Shown: positions 1 to 9,014, numbered from the stretch's first letter. The stretch: DNA of 37,280 nucleotides from an uncultured Lachnospiraceae bacterium (GCA_910584585.1 CAJUBP010000027.1:22980-60259); one strand, 5' to 3'. Notes: generated by a model not told the origin, from the sequence alone. Program-made: numbers and translations.

Positions 1-190
1 CAACCATCAGGGCTCTTCCCAAATATTTGTTTTTACTCTTTGCTTCCTTCTGGATTCCTGACAAATATTTGGGCCCCTCCTCATGATCCTGGTCACAACC
101 ATCAGGGCTCTTCCCAAATATTTGTTTTTACTCTTTGCTTCCTTCTGGATCCCTGACAAATATTTGGGCCCCTCCTCATGGTCAATTATA
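1..190. repeat. Two tandem 95-bp units, each with a 13-bp-stem hairpin
   Basis: Unit A is 1-95 and unit B is 96-190. The first 85 bases of each differ only at 56 (T) versus 151 (C). Each unit carries the inverted repeat CCCAAATATTTGT / ACAAATATTTGGG, at 18-30/61-73 and 113-125/156-168, around a 30-base loop. The array starts at the window edge, so more copies may lie outside. A leftward promoter (185-213) ends just inside unit B, so the units would form the 5' end of a leftward transcript. No long T-run follows the stems, so they are not obvious terminators. Confidence 0.85.
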
Positions 191-213
191 CCACATCTTT
201 CGGTAATACACAA
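185..213 (-). promoter_or_regulatory. Sigma-A-type promoter reading out of the window
   Basis: On the minus strand TTGTGT lies 17 bases before TATAAT, with TGG directly upstream of the -10 (extended -10). Transcription would start near 178 and run through the two hairpin repeats towards base 1. The regulated gene lies outside the window. Confidence 0.6.
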
Positions 214-215
214 AT

Positions 216-1580
216 CTAATTCTTAAAACTGTGTATGGGCGCTGGTATTCTGCCGCCGCGGCTGATAAAAGCTTCGCAGCCGTATTTATTTACCGGCATC
301 ACCGGGGCATGGCCCAGCAGGCCTCCGAATTCCACTGTTTCTCCGATTTTCTTTCCAATTACCGGAATTAAGCGCACAGCGGTGGTTTTCTGATTAATCA
401 TGCCGATTGCCATCTCGTCTGCTATGATCCCCGAAATGGTGGAAGGGGGCACGTCTCCGGGAATGGCTATCATATCAAGGCCCACGGAACAGACACAAGT
501 CATGGCTTCCAGCTTCTCCAAAGTCAGGGCCCCGGCCTCTACCGCGTCAATCATGCCCTGATCTTCGCTGACAGGAATAAAAGCGCCGCTTAATCCGCCC
601 ACATAGGATGAGGCCATAATACCGCCTTTTTTTACCTGGTCATTTAAAAGAGCCAAAGCGGCTGTGGTGCCGGGAGCTCCGGCATATTCCAGGCCGATTT
701 CTTCTAAAATCTCCGCCACGGAATCTCCCACTGCCGGCGTAGGCGCCAGGGACAAATCAATGATGCCGAATGGAATTCCCATTCTCCGGCTGGCCTCCTG
801 AGCCACAAGCTGCCCTACCCGGGTAATCTTAAATGCCGTCTTTTTGATAGTCTCACAGAGGGTTTCGAAATTCTCTCCCCGCACCTGTTCCAGTGATTTT
901 TTCACCACGCCGGGGCCGGAAACCCCCACATTGATAATGGCGTCCGCCTCTGTCACTCCATGGAAAGCACCGGCCATAAAGGGATTGTCGTCAGGCGCGT
1001 TGCAGAAAATCACCAGTTTCGCGCAGCCTAAGGAATCATTCTCCCTGGTAGCTTCCGCCGTCTGCAGCACAATTTCTCCCATCAGCTTCACTGCGTCCAT
1101 GTCTATGCCAGTTTTGGTGGAGCCTACATTGACAGAGCTGCACACACGCTCTGTCACAGAAAGAGCTTTTGGAATGGAGCGGATCAGATTTTCATCTCCC
1201 TTTGTCATGCCCTTGGATACCAGCGCGGAATATCCTCCGATAAAGTTAACCCCCACTGTCTTTGCCGCCTGATCCAAAGTCTTTGCAATGGTCACAAAAT
1301 CCTCCGGCGTCTTGCAGGCCGTCTGCCCAACCAACGCAATCGGCGTTACGGAAATCCGCTTATTTACCACTGGAATACAGTAATCCCTTTCAATCTCTTC
1401 TCCGGTTTCCACCAGTTTTGCCGCAGTATCCGTAATCTTTTTATAAATATTTTTGTTCAGCCGTTCCAAATCAGAATCAATGCAGTCCAACAGGCTGATT
1501 CCCAGAGTAATGGTGCGGACATCCAGATTTTCCTGCTCTATCATTTTATTGGTTTCGTTTACTTCCCAGATATTTATCAT
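216..1580 (-). CDS. PFL family protein (UPF0210/DUF711)
   Basis: This 454-residue protein matches the length and sequence character of the PFL/UPF0210 family. The family is related to pyruvate formate-lyase-like proteins, but its biochemical role is not established. The sequence is soluble, with no signal peptide and many glycine-rich turns, for example around GVSGPGVV and the C-terminal GGLLGHAPVMPVN. It starts 11 bases after the stop of the ACT-domain gene. This two-gene ACT-PFL order is widespread in Firmicutes and suggests that the small ACT protein senses a ligand for the larger one; that link is inference. It is the last gene of the polA-coaE/ftsA-walJ-ACT run. Immediately downstream come a new leftward promoter and the 95-bp repeats. 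Confidence 0.9.
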   Translation of the reverse strand: MINIWEVNETNKMIEQENLDVRTITLGISLLDCIDSDLERLNKNIYKKITDTAAKLVETGEEIERDYCIPVVNKRISVTPIALVGQTACKTPEDFVTIAKTLDQAAKTVGVNFIGGYSALVSKGMTKGDENLIRSIPKALSVTERVCSSVNVGSTKTGIDMDAVKLMGEIVLQTAEATRENDSLGCAKLVIFCNAPDDNPFMAGAFHGVTEADAIINVGVSGPGVVKKSLEQVRGENFETLCETIKKTAFKITRVGQLVAQEASRRMGIPFGIIDLSLAPTPAVGDSVAEILEEIGLEYAGAPGTTAALALLNDQVKKGGIMASSYVGGLSGAFIPVSEDQGMIDAVEAGALTLEKLEAMTCVCSVGLDMIAIPGDVPPSTISGIIADEMAIGMINQKTTAVRLIPVIGKKIGETVEFGGLLGHAPVMPVNKYGCEAFISRGGRIPAPIHSFKN

Positions 1581-1591
1581 TGCTCTGCTCC

Positions 1592-1876
1592 TTAAATTCT
1601 GTGCATCTTGTTAAAAATCTCTTCCCGCTGGCATTTGATGGAGACGCCGATTTTTTCTCCCACCTGCTCTAATTCTTTCGCGCACTCTCCAAAGGGCCTG
1701 GACGCCCCTTTCATATCCACAATCATCATCATGTTAAAAAATCCCTGCACAATTGTCTGGCTGATATCCAGTACGTTGATATCATGTTCCGCAAGATATG
1801 TACATACGCCGGCAATGATGCCTACCGTATCTTTTCCCACCACCGTGATAATCGTTCTGTCTGACTTTTTGTCCAT
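1592..1876 (-). CDS. Small ACT-domain protein (UPF0237 type)
   Basis: This 94-residue protein is essentially a single ACT domain (TIITVVGKDTVGIIAGVCTYL...), the fold used for amino-acid or small-ligand sensing in GcvR-like regulators. An upstream in-frame ATG at 1894 exists, but the GGAGGA ribosome site lies inside that extension, 10 bases before the ATG at 1876, so I take 1876 as the start. It precedes the PFL gene by 11 bases and is almost certainly co-transcribed with it. No DNA-binding domain is visible, so regulation would be by protein contact. The ligand is unknown. Confidence 0.88.
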   Translation of the reverse strand: MDKKSDRTIITVVGKDTVGIIAGVCTYLAEHDINVLDISQTIVQGFFNMMMIVDMKGASRPFGECAKELEQVGEKIGVSIKCQREEIFNKMHRI

Positions 1877-1918
1877 TCTCTTGTTATCCTCCATTTCATG
1901 TGTATGTCACATTCTGTT

Positions 1919-2722
1919 TTAAAATTCAATCACATCCGAAACCATATCGCGTTTTGCCACATGAATCGGGAAATCATCGGCGCGGTAAGGATTTTGGCCC
2001 ATGTCAATTTCCAGCCGCACCGTTTCATAAGCCAGCTTTTCATAATTATTTTCCTTGCTTAAATGCCCCAGAATCACGGTTTTAAAGTTATCGTGAAGCA
2101 GTTCGCAAAGAAGCCGGCCCGACAATTCATTGGACAAATGCCCCTTTTCTCCCAGAATCCGCTGCTTTAAATAATAGGGATAAGTTCCCACCTGCAGCAT
2201 ATGCACGTCATGATTCGCTTCCAGCAAAAGCACATCCAGATTCTGAAGTTTTCCTATTATATAGCTGTCATACATGCCAAGATCTGTCATGACAGCCATA
2301 GACTTTCTCCCCTGGCGCAAAAGATAGGCAGTGGGCATGGCGGCGTCATGGGAAATGGCTATGGGACTCACCTGAATGTCCCCGACAGTAAAATCCTGAT
2401 CCGGCGCAATCTCCTGAAACAGTTCTTTGGGGATCTCGCCTACGCTTTTACACTTTAGAACGGCTTCCCAGGTTCCCCTTGTGGCGTAAATGGGAATGCC
2501 GTACCGCCGGGCCATCACCCCAAGACCGCTGATATGATCCGCGTGTTCATGGGTAATCAGAATTCCGTCTGCTTCCCGGGCGGTATGGCCGATCTCGTTC
2601 AGCCCCGCTTCGATGCGTTTTCCGCTGATCCCGGTATCGATCAGAAGGCTTGTGGTCTCCGTTCCGGCAAAAATACAATTCCCGCTGCTGCCGCTTGCAA
2701 TGCTGCACAACTTCATAGCCAT
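1919..2722 (-). CDS. walJ: MBL-fold metallohydrolase, WalJ/YycJ type
   Basis: This 267-residue metallo-beta-lactamase-fold protein has the metal-binding motif THEHADH near residues 57-63 and later metal ligands (SHDAAM, DLGMYDS, GHLS). Length and the N-terminal KLCSIASGSSGN identify the YycJ/WalJ family, a presumed nuclease or phosphodiesterase linked to cell-wall and DNA-replication coordination in Firmicutes. Its start overlaps the stop of the CoaE-FtsA gene by one base (TAATG), showing translational coupling. A second ATG (MKLCSI) two codons downstream is equally plausible: the GGGAGG site is 4 bases from the first ATG and 10 from the second. It is not next to walK/walR here, so any role in that pathway is by family analogy only. 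Confidence 0.9.
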   Translation of the reverse strand: MAMKLCSIASGSSGNCIFAGTETTSLLIDTGISGKRIEAGLNEIGHTAREADGILITHEHADHISGLGVMARRYGIPIYATRGTWEAVLKCKSVGEIPKELFQEIAPDQDFTVGDIQVSPIAISHDAAMPTAYLLRQGRKSMAVMTDLGMYDSYIIGKLQNLDVLLLEANHDVHMLQVGTYPYYLKQRILGEKGHLSNELSGRLLCELLHDNFKTVILGHLSKENNYEKLAYETVRLEIDMGQNPYRADDFPIHVAKRDMVSDVIEF

Positions 2723-5700
2723 TAATCCTCCCAGTAAATTTCTATCACATCCCCGTACTTGAGAGGTGCGGTATAAGAAGGAATCTCACCGTTTAACTTG
2801 GTTACAATCGCCCTTCCATTTCCGGCGTTTAAATCAAATGCAATGGCGTCAAATACGTCTACAAATACATAGGCGGCTTTCCCAGTGAGGGTAACTGCCG
2901 CATTATTGACAATGACCTGGAGAGAAACTCCTGCCGGCTTCTCCTTCACAATCTTAGTTTCCGGCTTCTTTCGGATGGTAGGGCGGATATCGCTTTCCTG
3001 GGTCTGCTGGGACTGCAGATATTTCTCTTCCAGTTCTTTCTGGGTCAGTTCCTGTTTTGCCAAAGATTCCTGCGGTTCCGCTGAAATTTCCTGAGTCTGC
3101 CCGGTCCCTGCCTGCTCCGCCGTAACACTTTTGGCTTGTGCAGTTTCTGTCTGTTTCACTGCGCTTTCCGGCTCCTGTTCCGTTTCCGCCTGTTTTGCTG
3201 CTGTAACTTCCGGCTCCTGTATGGTTTCCGTCTGTCTCACCGTAACTTCCAATTCCTGCACAGCCTCTGTCTGTCTCATAGTTACTTCTGATTCCTGCGC
3301 AGACCCTGTCCGTCTCATGGCTGCCTCTGATTCCTGCGCGGACCCTGTCCGTCTCGCGGCTGCCTCCGATTCCTGCGCCGGCCTTGTTTGTCTCGCGGCT
3401 GCCTCCGATTCCTGCGCAGGCTCTGTCCGTTTCGCCGTAACTTCCGCCTCTGCCTGCCCTGCTGCTTCCAACTCCTGCACAGCTTCTGCCGCAGACACTG
3501 CCTGTTTCACCGCAGCCTCTGCCTGTTCCGCCGGCAGTTCCGATTTTTCTTCTGTTTCAGCAATTTCCTCCGGCAGCACTGTCTCTTCTAAAGGCCTGCC
3601 ATATACATTTTCAATTTCCGCCAAAGGCGTCCGGTAGGTAATCACTTCCCACTCCACTGAGAAATTCTCATACACCTGGGTATCCAAATCCGCCGGCTTG
3701 TTGTTCACCAGGATCTCGCCGTCCAGATCAATTTCCACATCCATAAATTCCATAATCTGGGCAACGGTATAGAACCCGCGCATTTCCACCCAGTCATTTT
3801 CCTGAATCTCATAGTAAGGCGGCTCCAGGCTGCCGTTGACTTCTGCAAATTTCGGGCAGGTAATCATTCTGCCGTTAACTTCAAAGGTAATGACAACTCT
3901 TCCGTATTCCTCCAGTTCCTCTAACCGGCACACGGCTGCCTCTCCCACAGTGGACGGCTCAATCACAATATCGCTGTTGGGCTCTAAAACAGCATTAATG
4001 CTGGTAACCCGGCCGTTGACCCGCACCACCGCAGATTCTCCCGGCTCCCCGCGGACAATCCGTTTCCTTCCGTTTACATAGAAATTAATTTCTTTCCCTC
4101 TTCTCGGGAAAAGCTGATCATTGGGGAATCCCGCCCGCAGCGCAGCATCTACAATCGTCAGCTTGTTGTTATCGTACAATTTAATCCTTTCGCCGTTAAA
4201 CCGCACAAACACAAAATTATTCTTCTGATCATAATAGCTGATGCAAATACCGATAGGCGTCACCAAAAGGGGATCCTTTTTAATCTCTTCCTGTTCAAAG
4301 TGAATTTCCTGCAGCACTTCTTCGCCTCTTAGGGCCACCCGCTCTAAAGGAAGCTCCAGTTCGGAAGCCAGATGCTCCACAAATCCATGCACCTTGCCGC
4401 CTCCGCCTACCACAAAGGTAGCGCTTACTGTCTCTCCGCCGTTTAATTCTTTGATTTTGGCAGCGATATCCTCGGTCAGGCGGAATACCAGCGGTTCAAT
4501 CAAATCCCATACTTCTTCTGCCGTTATGGTGTGCTTGATCATCATAATATCCTGATATTCAATTTCTTTGTCGGTAGTGGAGCTTAACTTGATATGCTCT
4601 GCTGTCTTGAAATCCACCAGATAGTGCTGCACTAAAAGCTCTGTGATCTCATCTCCGGCGCAGGGAATCATGCCGTAGGCGATAATGCTGCCGTCCCTTG
4701 TGACAGAAATATCGCTGGTGCCCGCTCCCACGTCCACCAACGCGATATTCAGCATACGGAAAGTTTCAGGAATCGCCACATTGATGGCTGCAATAGGCTC
4801 TAAAGTAAGGCTGGCCACCTTAAGCCCTGCCAACCCAACTGCGGAATACAAACCATCCACCACATCTTCCGGCAGGAAAGTCACAATAATATCGGCGCTG
4901 ACCACCTCTGCCTTATGCCCTTCCAGATTGGAAAAAATATCCCCGTTCAAATAATATTTCACCACGGAATATCCCACACAGTAAAATTTAAAATTCGTAT
5001 CGTTATTCTCATTCAAGATCTGCTGGGCTTTCTCAATTCCCAGCAAATCCAGGGTATGCACATCTTCCCCGGTCACTACCACTTCTTCCTCAAAACTGTA
5101 CTCCACTGTGGTGGTAACTGTTTTCAGCACACGTCCCGCAGCTGCAATACACACCTCGCTCAAAGAGAAATGGCTCTGCTCTTCCAATGCCTTTTTTACC
5201 GCGTTGATGGTCCGCCCTACCCGTCCGATATCGTGAATCTGTCCGTCTAACATGGAACGTGTCTCATGTTCCTTCATATATTGGGCAATGACATAGAAAT
5301 CATCCTCGTCTTTGTACCCAACCGTGCCTACCACATTTCTGGTGCCGATATCCAATCCGAATACCAGCGGGACTCCATTTAACTGCTGTTCCATCTTATT
5401 CAGTTCTCCCTTTTGCTTAATGGCCTGGGCCACCTGATAAAAGGTTTCTTCTCTGGTTCCGTTGTTTTCAATAATCACCTGGCAGTGCTTGCGGTATTCG
5501 CTGTCGGAAAGCTGGCTTCGGAACATATTTTCCACCTGTTCCTCGGTATAGCCCCTGGAACGCATAATTCTCTTCTTCCTGATTTCCTCAGAGGTCCGGA
5601 CATACCACAATTCATCACAGATTTCTCCGTAATTCTCTTCAATCAAAAGGGCCGCTTCCACAACCACATAATCCAGAATGCCCATGCGCTCCTGCTCTGC

Positions 5701-6000
5701 AATTTGTCCGATAATATATTCTTTCACGGCCGGATGCATCACTTCGTTGACCCGCCTGCGCAGTTCATCTGAACTGAAAATAGCCGCTGACAAAGCTCCC
5801 CGGTTGATGGTTTCATCGTCATTATATACCTCTACCGGCAGGAATTTCAGTAATTTCCGGTAACATTCGCTTCCCGGTTCCATCAGCCGTTTGGCTATTT
5901 TGTCCGCAATGAGATTTTTCACTCTGTAATTCTGCTCCAAATACTCCAGGATGGAAGATTTCCCTGCTCCAACTCCACCAGTAATTCCTATTACCTGCAT
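2722..6000 (-). CDS. coaE: Fused dephospho-CoA kinase / FtsA-like ATPase
   Basis: One uninterrupted 1092-codon frame joins two normally separate proteins. Residues 1-195 are dephospho-CoA kinase, the last step of CoA synthesis, with P-loop GGVGAGKSS at 8-16. Residues from about 210 onward are an FtsA/actin-like ATPase (FGLDIGT near 214-220, VGAGTSDISV, VVGGGGKVHGF), followed by beta-rich segments. Next come a long Glu/Gln/Ala-rich low-complexity stretch with a 13-residue tandem repeat, and a C-terminal domain ending EIYWED. In related bacteria the two halves are usually separate adjacent genes. An internal ATG at 5394 (MEQQLNG, residue 203), with AGGGAG 11 bases upstream, could still give a separate FtsA-like protein. 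The gene starts 24 bases after polA. FtsA-like function in division is inferred from the fold only. Confidence 0.85.
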   Translation of the reverse strand: MQVIGITGGVGAGKSSILEYLEQNYRVKNLIADKIAKRLMEPGSECYRKLLKFLPVEVYNDDETINRGALSAAIFSSDELRRRVNEVMHPAVKEYIIGQIAEQERMGILDYVVVEAALLIEENYGEICDELWYVRTSEEIRKKRIMRSRGYTEEQVENMFRSQLSDSEYRKHCQVIIENNGTREETFYQVAQAIKQKGELNKMEQQLNGVPLVFGLDIGTRNVVGTVGYKDEDDFYVIAQYMKEHETRSMLDGQIHDIGRVGRTINAVKKALEEQSHFSLSEVCIAAAGRVLKTVTTTVEYSFEEEVVVTGEDVHTLDLLGIEKAQQILNENNDTNFKFYCVGYSVVKYYLNGDIFSNLEGHKAEVVSADIIVTFLPEDVVDGLYSAVGLAGLKVASLTLEPIAAINVAIPETFRMLNIALVDVGAGTSDISVTRDGSIIAYGMIPCAGDEITELLVQHYLVDFKTAEHIKLSSTTDKEIEYQDIMMIKHTITAEEVWDLIEPLVFRLTEDIAAKIKELNGGETVSATFVVGGGGKVHGFVEHLASELELPLERVALRGEEVLQEIHFEQEEIKKDPLLVTPIGICISYYDQKNNFVFVRFNGERIKLYDNNKLTIVDAALRAGFPNDQLFPRRGKEINFYVNGRKRIVRGEPGESAVVRVNGRVTSINAVLEPNSDIVIEPSTVGEAAVCRLEELEEYGRVVITFEVNGRMITCPKFAEVNGSLEPPYYEIQENDWVEMRGFYTVAQIMEFMDVEIDLDGEILVNNKPADLDTQVYENFSVEWEVITYRTPLAEIENVYGRPLEETVLPEEIAETEEKSELPAEQAEAAVKQAVSAAEAVQELEAAGQAEAEVTAKRTEPAQESEAAARQTRPAQESEAAARRTGSAQESEAAMRRTGSAQESEVTMRQTEAVQELEVTVRQTETIQEPEVTAAKQAETEQEPESAVKQTETAQAKSVTAEQAGTGQTQEISAEPQESLAKQELTQKELEEKYLQSQQTQESDIRPTIRKKPETKIVKEKPAGVSLQVIVNNAAVTLTGKAAYVFVDVFDAIAFDLNAGNGRAIVTKLNGEIPSYTAPLKYGDVIEIYWED
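3170..3450 (-). repeat. 39-bp in-frame tandem repeat in the CoaE-FtsA gene
   Basis: The motif TTCCTGC recurs every 39 bases at 3253, 3292, 3331, 3370 and 3409 on the plus strand, with a degenerate copy near 3214 and a 42-base unit beyond. The encoded unit is 13 residues of the form AQESEAAARRTGS, degenerating towards VQELEVTVRQTET. The period preserves frame, so copy-number change would only lengthen or shorten a flexible linker. Confidence 0.9.
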
Positions 6001-6024
6001 ACGTCAAAACTCCTTTATTATTTA

Positions 6025-8811
6025 TTAATGTGCTTCATACCAGTCGCTTCCCTGTTTCATATCAATTTCCAATGACACCGAAAGATCCGCGGCGTTTTCC
6101 ATTTCCCGCTGTAAAATTGCCTTTACCTGATCCACTTCCTCTTCCCAGGCTTCAATCAGCAGTTCATCATGGACCTGCAGAATCAGCCGGGAACGGAGTC
6201 CCTGCCTTTTCAGGGATTCATTGACCCTTATCATAGCTATTTTAATAATATCCGCCGCTGTTCCCTGAATCGGCGCGTTCATTGCCACCCGCTCTCCGAA
6301 AGAACGCTGCATGAAATTGCTGGAGGACAATTCCGGCACCGGCCTTCTCCTGCCAAACAAAGTCGCCACATATCCCCGTTCCTTTGCGTCCTTCACCAGT
6401 TGATCCAAAAACTGCTTCACTCCCGGATAAGTTTCAAAATAAGACTCGATATATCCGGCCGCTTCCTTTTTGGTAATACTCAAATCCTGGCTTAAGCCAA
6501 AGGAACTGATGCCGTATACAATTCCGAAATTTACGGCCTTGGCATTGCGCCGCTGCAGGGAAGTCACTTCTTCAAAGGGTACGTGAAACACCTGGGACGC
6601 AGTCATTCTGTGAATATCCTGAGCCTCCCGGTAGGCGCCGATCAAATTCTCATCCCCTGACATGTGGGCAAGCACCCTAAGCTCAATCTGGGAATAATCC
6701 GCGTCAATCAGCACGCATCCTTCTCTTGGAATAAATACTTTCCGAATTTGCCGCCCCAGTTCCATCCGGATGGGAATATTCTGCAGGTTGGGCTCCGCGC
6801 TGCTGAGCCTTCCCGTCGCCGTAATGGTCTGATGAAAAGTAGAGCGGATTCTCCCGTCCTCCTGGATATAATTGGCAAGCCCTTCTGCATAGGTGGACTT
6901 TAATTTCGTCAATTGACGGTATTCCAGAATCTTAGAAACCAGCGGATAATCTCCTGCCAGCTTGTCCAACACATCCGCCGCCGTGGAATACCCTGTTTTG
7001 GTCTTCTTGCCATAGGGCATCTTTAATTTATCAAACAAGATTACTCCCAGCTGCTTCGGGGAATTGATATTAAACGTTTCTCCTGCCTCCCGGTAGATCT
7101 CCTGCTCCAGCTCCGAAATTTTCTCAGAAAGGTTTTCTCCGTAGGACTTCAGAGCTTCTCCGTTGACCTGCACCCCTTCCCGCTCCATCTCATACAGGGT
7201 GTATACCAGCGGCATTTCTATCTCCTGATAAAGCTGCTGCATGCCGGTATCTTTCAGTTTCTGTTCCAACGCTTTTGCTGCCTGAAAAGGCACTGCCGCC
7301 TGAAAAGCCGCATACTGAAACAGTTCATCTCCCTTTTCTCTATATGCCTGGGAAAAAGACAGCTTGCCCAATAAATCCGCCCGTGACGGAATCATCAAAT
7401 CCAGATATTCTTTGGCGATATCCTCGCAGGCATAGTCATTTTTCAGAGGATTGATCAGATAGGCGCTGATTAAAACATCTGAAATCTTACTGCGAATCTT
7501 TTCAGGGATGGACAGCCAGGGCAGCTGGGATTTTAAATCGAAGGTAACTGCCTCTTTCACTTTCTGCAGAAGCAGGGAAAACTGTTTTGCCAGCCAACCT
7601 CCCTTCAATTGCTCACCGGTCCGCAGATAAAAGATTTTTTCCGTCCCAAATGCAAGAGAAAGGCCTAAAATTCCTTCTGTTCTCCCACTCTTTTCCTCTT
7701 CTTCCTCCTGCTGGAAGCTGTCCGCCCCACCGTTCAAATCCGGGCAATTCCCGCTTTTTACTTCTCCCTTCTCCTGCAAAAAATGTTCCAGCGTCATCTG
7801 CCCTTCCGGCTCTGCGCCCTGGGCGTCCGCCAGAAGCCAAAATCCGATCCGTTCTGCGCTTTCAGCTTCCTGAAAAACTTTTTTGGCCTCCGATAATTCT
7901 GTTATCTCCTGAAAATATTGTTCCATAGATACCGGCGGCGCCTCCATCTGAAACCGGCCAAGCATATTTTTAAATTCCAGCTTCTTCATCCACACATAGG
8001 CTTCCGGCGTAAATAAATCTCCCAGCGCCGCCTGTTCTAACTGATACTCAATGGGCGCGTTCACTTCAATGGTGGCCAGCGTCTTGCTCATCTGGGCCAG
8101 TTCATAATGCTCCCGCAGATTGTTCTGGGCCCTGGGAGGCTTCACTTCATCCACATGAGCATAGGCATTTTCAATGCTTCCATAAGAAACAATCAGCGCT
8201 GTGGCAGTCTTTTCGCCAATGCCCGGCACCCCGGGAATATTATCCGCAGTGTCCCCCATCAACGCCTTGACGTCAATAAATTCCTTCGGAGTCACCTGAT
8301 ATTTTTCTTTCACATCCGCTGCGTAATAATCCTCAATTTCCGTCCCGGCGCGTTTGGTCTTGGGAATGCGGATCTTGATCTGCTCACTGGCAAGCTGCAG
8401 CAAATCCCGATCTCCTGACACCAGGGAAACCGCAAGCCCCTCTTTTTCACACCGCAGGGCGAGAGTCCCCAGAATGTCGTCGGCTTCATAGCCTTCCTGC
8501 TCCACCGTCACAATGCCCATGGCTTTCAGCACTTCCTTAATCACGGGAACCTGCTGCCGCAGCTCCTCCGCCATGGGTTTTCTGGTCCCTTTATACGCCT
8601 CATACATTTTATGCCGGAATGTGGGGGCGTGCACATCAAAAGCCACTGTTAAATAATCCGGCTTTTCCTCTTCCAGTATCCGGAACAAAATATTCAAAAA
8701 TCCATACACGGCATTGGTATGGAGCCCTTCGGCGTTGGTCAGATCCGGTATCCCGAAAAACGCCCGGTTCAGAATACTGTGTCCGTCAATCAAAACTATT
8801 TTCTTACTCAT
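6025..8811 (-). CDS. polA: DNA polymerase I
   Basis: This 928-residue protein has an N-terminal 5'-3' exonuclease/FEN domain (D9, GYEADD 108-112, SGDRD, GDTADNIPG near 186-194) and a complete family A polymerase domain. Visible polymerase motifs are motif A DADYSQIELR, the O-helix RRNAKAVNFGIVYG and motif C QVHDELL. It fills gaps and removes RNA primers in replication and repair. The middle 3'-5' exonuclease region (about 311-470) lacks the usual D-x-E motif and the other catalytic acids, and carries a Glu-run insert (369-373). Proofreading is therefore probably absent, as in many Firmicute PolA proteins. The start has AAGGAA 7 bases upstream. It leads the unit polA, coaE-ftsA, walJ, ACT, PFL. 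Confidence 0.97.
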   Translation of the reverse strand: MSKKIVLIDGHSILNRAFFGIPDLTNAEGLHTNAVYGFLNILFRILEEEKPDYLTVAFDVHAPTFRHKMYEAYKGTRKPMAEELRQQVPVIKEVLKAMGIVTVEQEGYEADDILGTLALRCEKEGLAVSLVSGDRDLLQLASEQIKIRIPKTKRAGTEIEDYYAADVKEKYQVTPKEFIDVKALMGDTADNIPGVPGIGEKTATALIVSYGSIENAYAHVDEVKPPRAQNNLREHYELAQMSKTLATIEVNAPIEYQLEQAALGDLFTPEAYVWMKKLEFKNMLGRFQMEAPPVSMEQYFQEITELSEAKKVFQEAESAERIGFWLLADAQGAEPEGQMTLEHFLQEKGEVKSGNCPDLNGGADSFQQEEEEEKSGRTEGILGLSLAFGTEKIFYLRTGEQLKGGWLAKQFSLLLQKVKEAVTFDLKSQLPWLSIPEKIRSKISDVLISAYLINPLKNDYACEDIAKEYLDLMIPSRADLLGKLSFSQAYREKGDELFQYAAFQAAVPFQAAKALEQKLKDTGMQQLYQEIEMPLVYTLYEMEREGVQVNGEALKSYGENLSEKISELEQEIYREAGETFNINSPKQLGVILFDKLKMPYGKKTKTGYSTAADVLDKLAGDYPLVSKILEYRQLTKLKSTYAEGLANYIQEDGRIRSTFHQTITATGRLSSAEPNLQNIPIRMELGRQIRKVFIPREGCVLIDADYSQIELRVLAHMSGDENLIGAYREAQDIHRMTASQVFHVPFEEVTSLQRRNAKAVNFGIVYGISSFGLSQDLSITKKEAAGYIESYFETYPGVKQFLDQLVKDAKERGYVATLFGRRRPVPELSSSNFMQRSFGERVAMNAPIQGTAADIIKIAMIRVNESLKRQGLRSRLILQVHDELLIEAWEEEVDQVKAILQREMENAADLSVSLEIDMKQGSDWYEAH

Positions 8812-8872
8812 ACACTGATTCCTTCTATACGAAATAATAAAATTCTCCGCTTTTGCCCATAGTCATTTCTAT

Positions 8873-8901
8873 TTTACACCAAATGACCCGGATTTAAAAG
8901 T
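8873..8901 (-). promoter_or_regulatory. Possible polA promoter (weak)
   Basis: A minus-strand TAAAAT (8873-8878) preceded directly by TG is the best -10 in front of polA. No good -35 is present at 16-18 bases. The assignment rests on position: about 60 bases before the start codon and downstream of the terminator of the preceding gene. Confidence 0.35.
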
Positions 8902-8937
8902 TATTAATTTAGGAAATAGCAAAAATTTAGAAAAATA

Positions 8938-8971
8938 ACGAAAAATATTGCTGCCTGCAGCCTGCGGCAGC
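8938..8971 (-). terminator. Rho-independent terminator of the aminopeptidase gene
   Basis: Read on the minus strand, GCTGCC ... GGCAGC (arms 8966-8971 and 8950-8955) closes a GC-rich hairpin with further inner pairing. It is followed by AATATTTTTCG, a T-rich tract. It lies beyond the 45-bp repeats and before the polA promoter region, where a terminator for the upstream gene is expected. Confidence 0.7.
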
Positions 8972-9014
8972 CCACTCCGCCATAAAAATCCGCCATAGAA
9001 AAACACGCCTGAAA

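Noticed and set aside
7..213. A 68-codon minus-strand ORF across the 95-bp repeats
   Set aside because: It would start upstream of the predicted -10 of the leftward promoter, it merely translates the repeat twice in different frames, and it lacks a ribosome site at its first ATG.
3131..3637. Long cysteine/serine-rich plus-strand ORF opposite the CoaE-FtsA gene
   Set aside because: It is the mirror of the 39-bp repeat in a low-complexity Glu/Gln/Ala region. No start signals or family likeness; the minus-strand gene is unambiguous.
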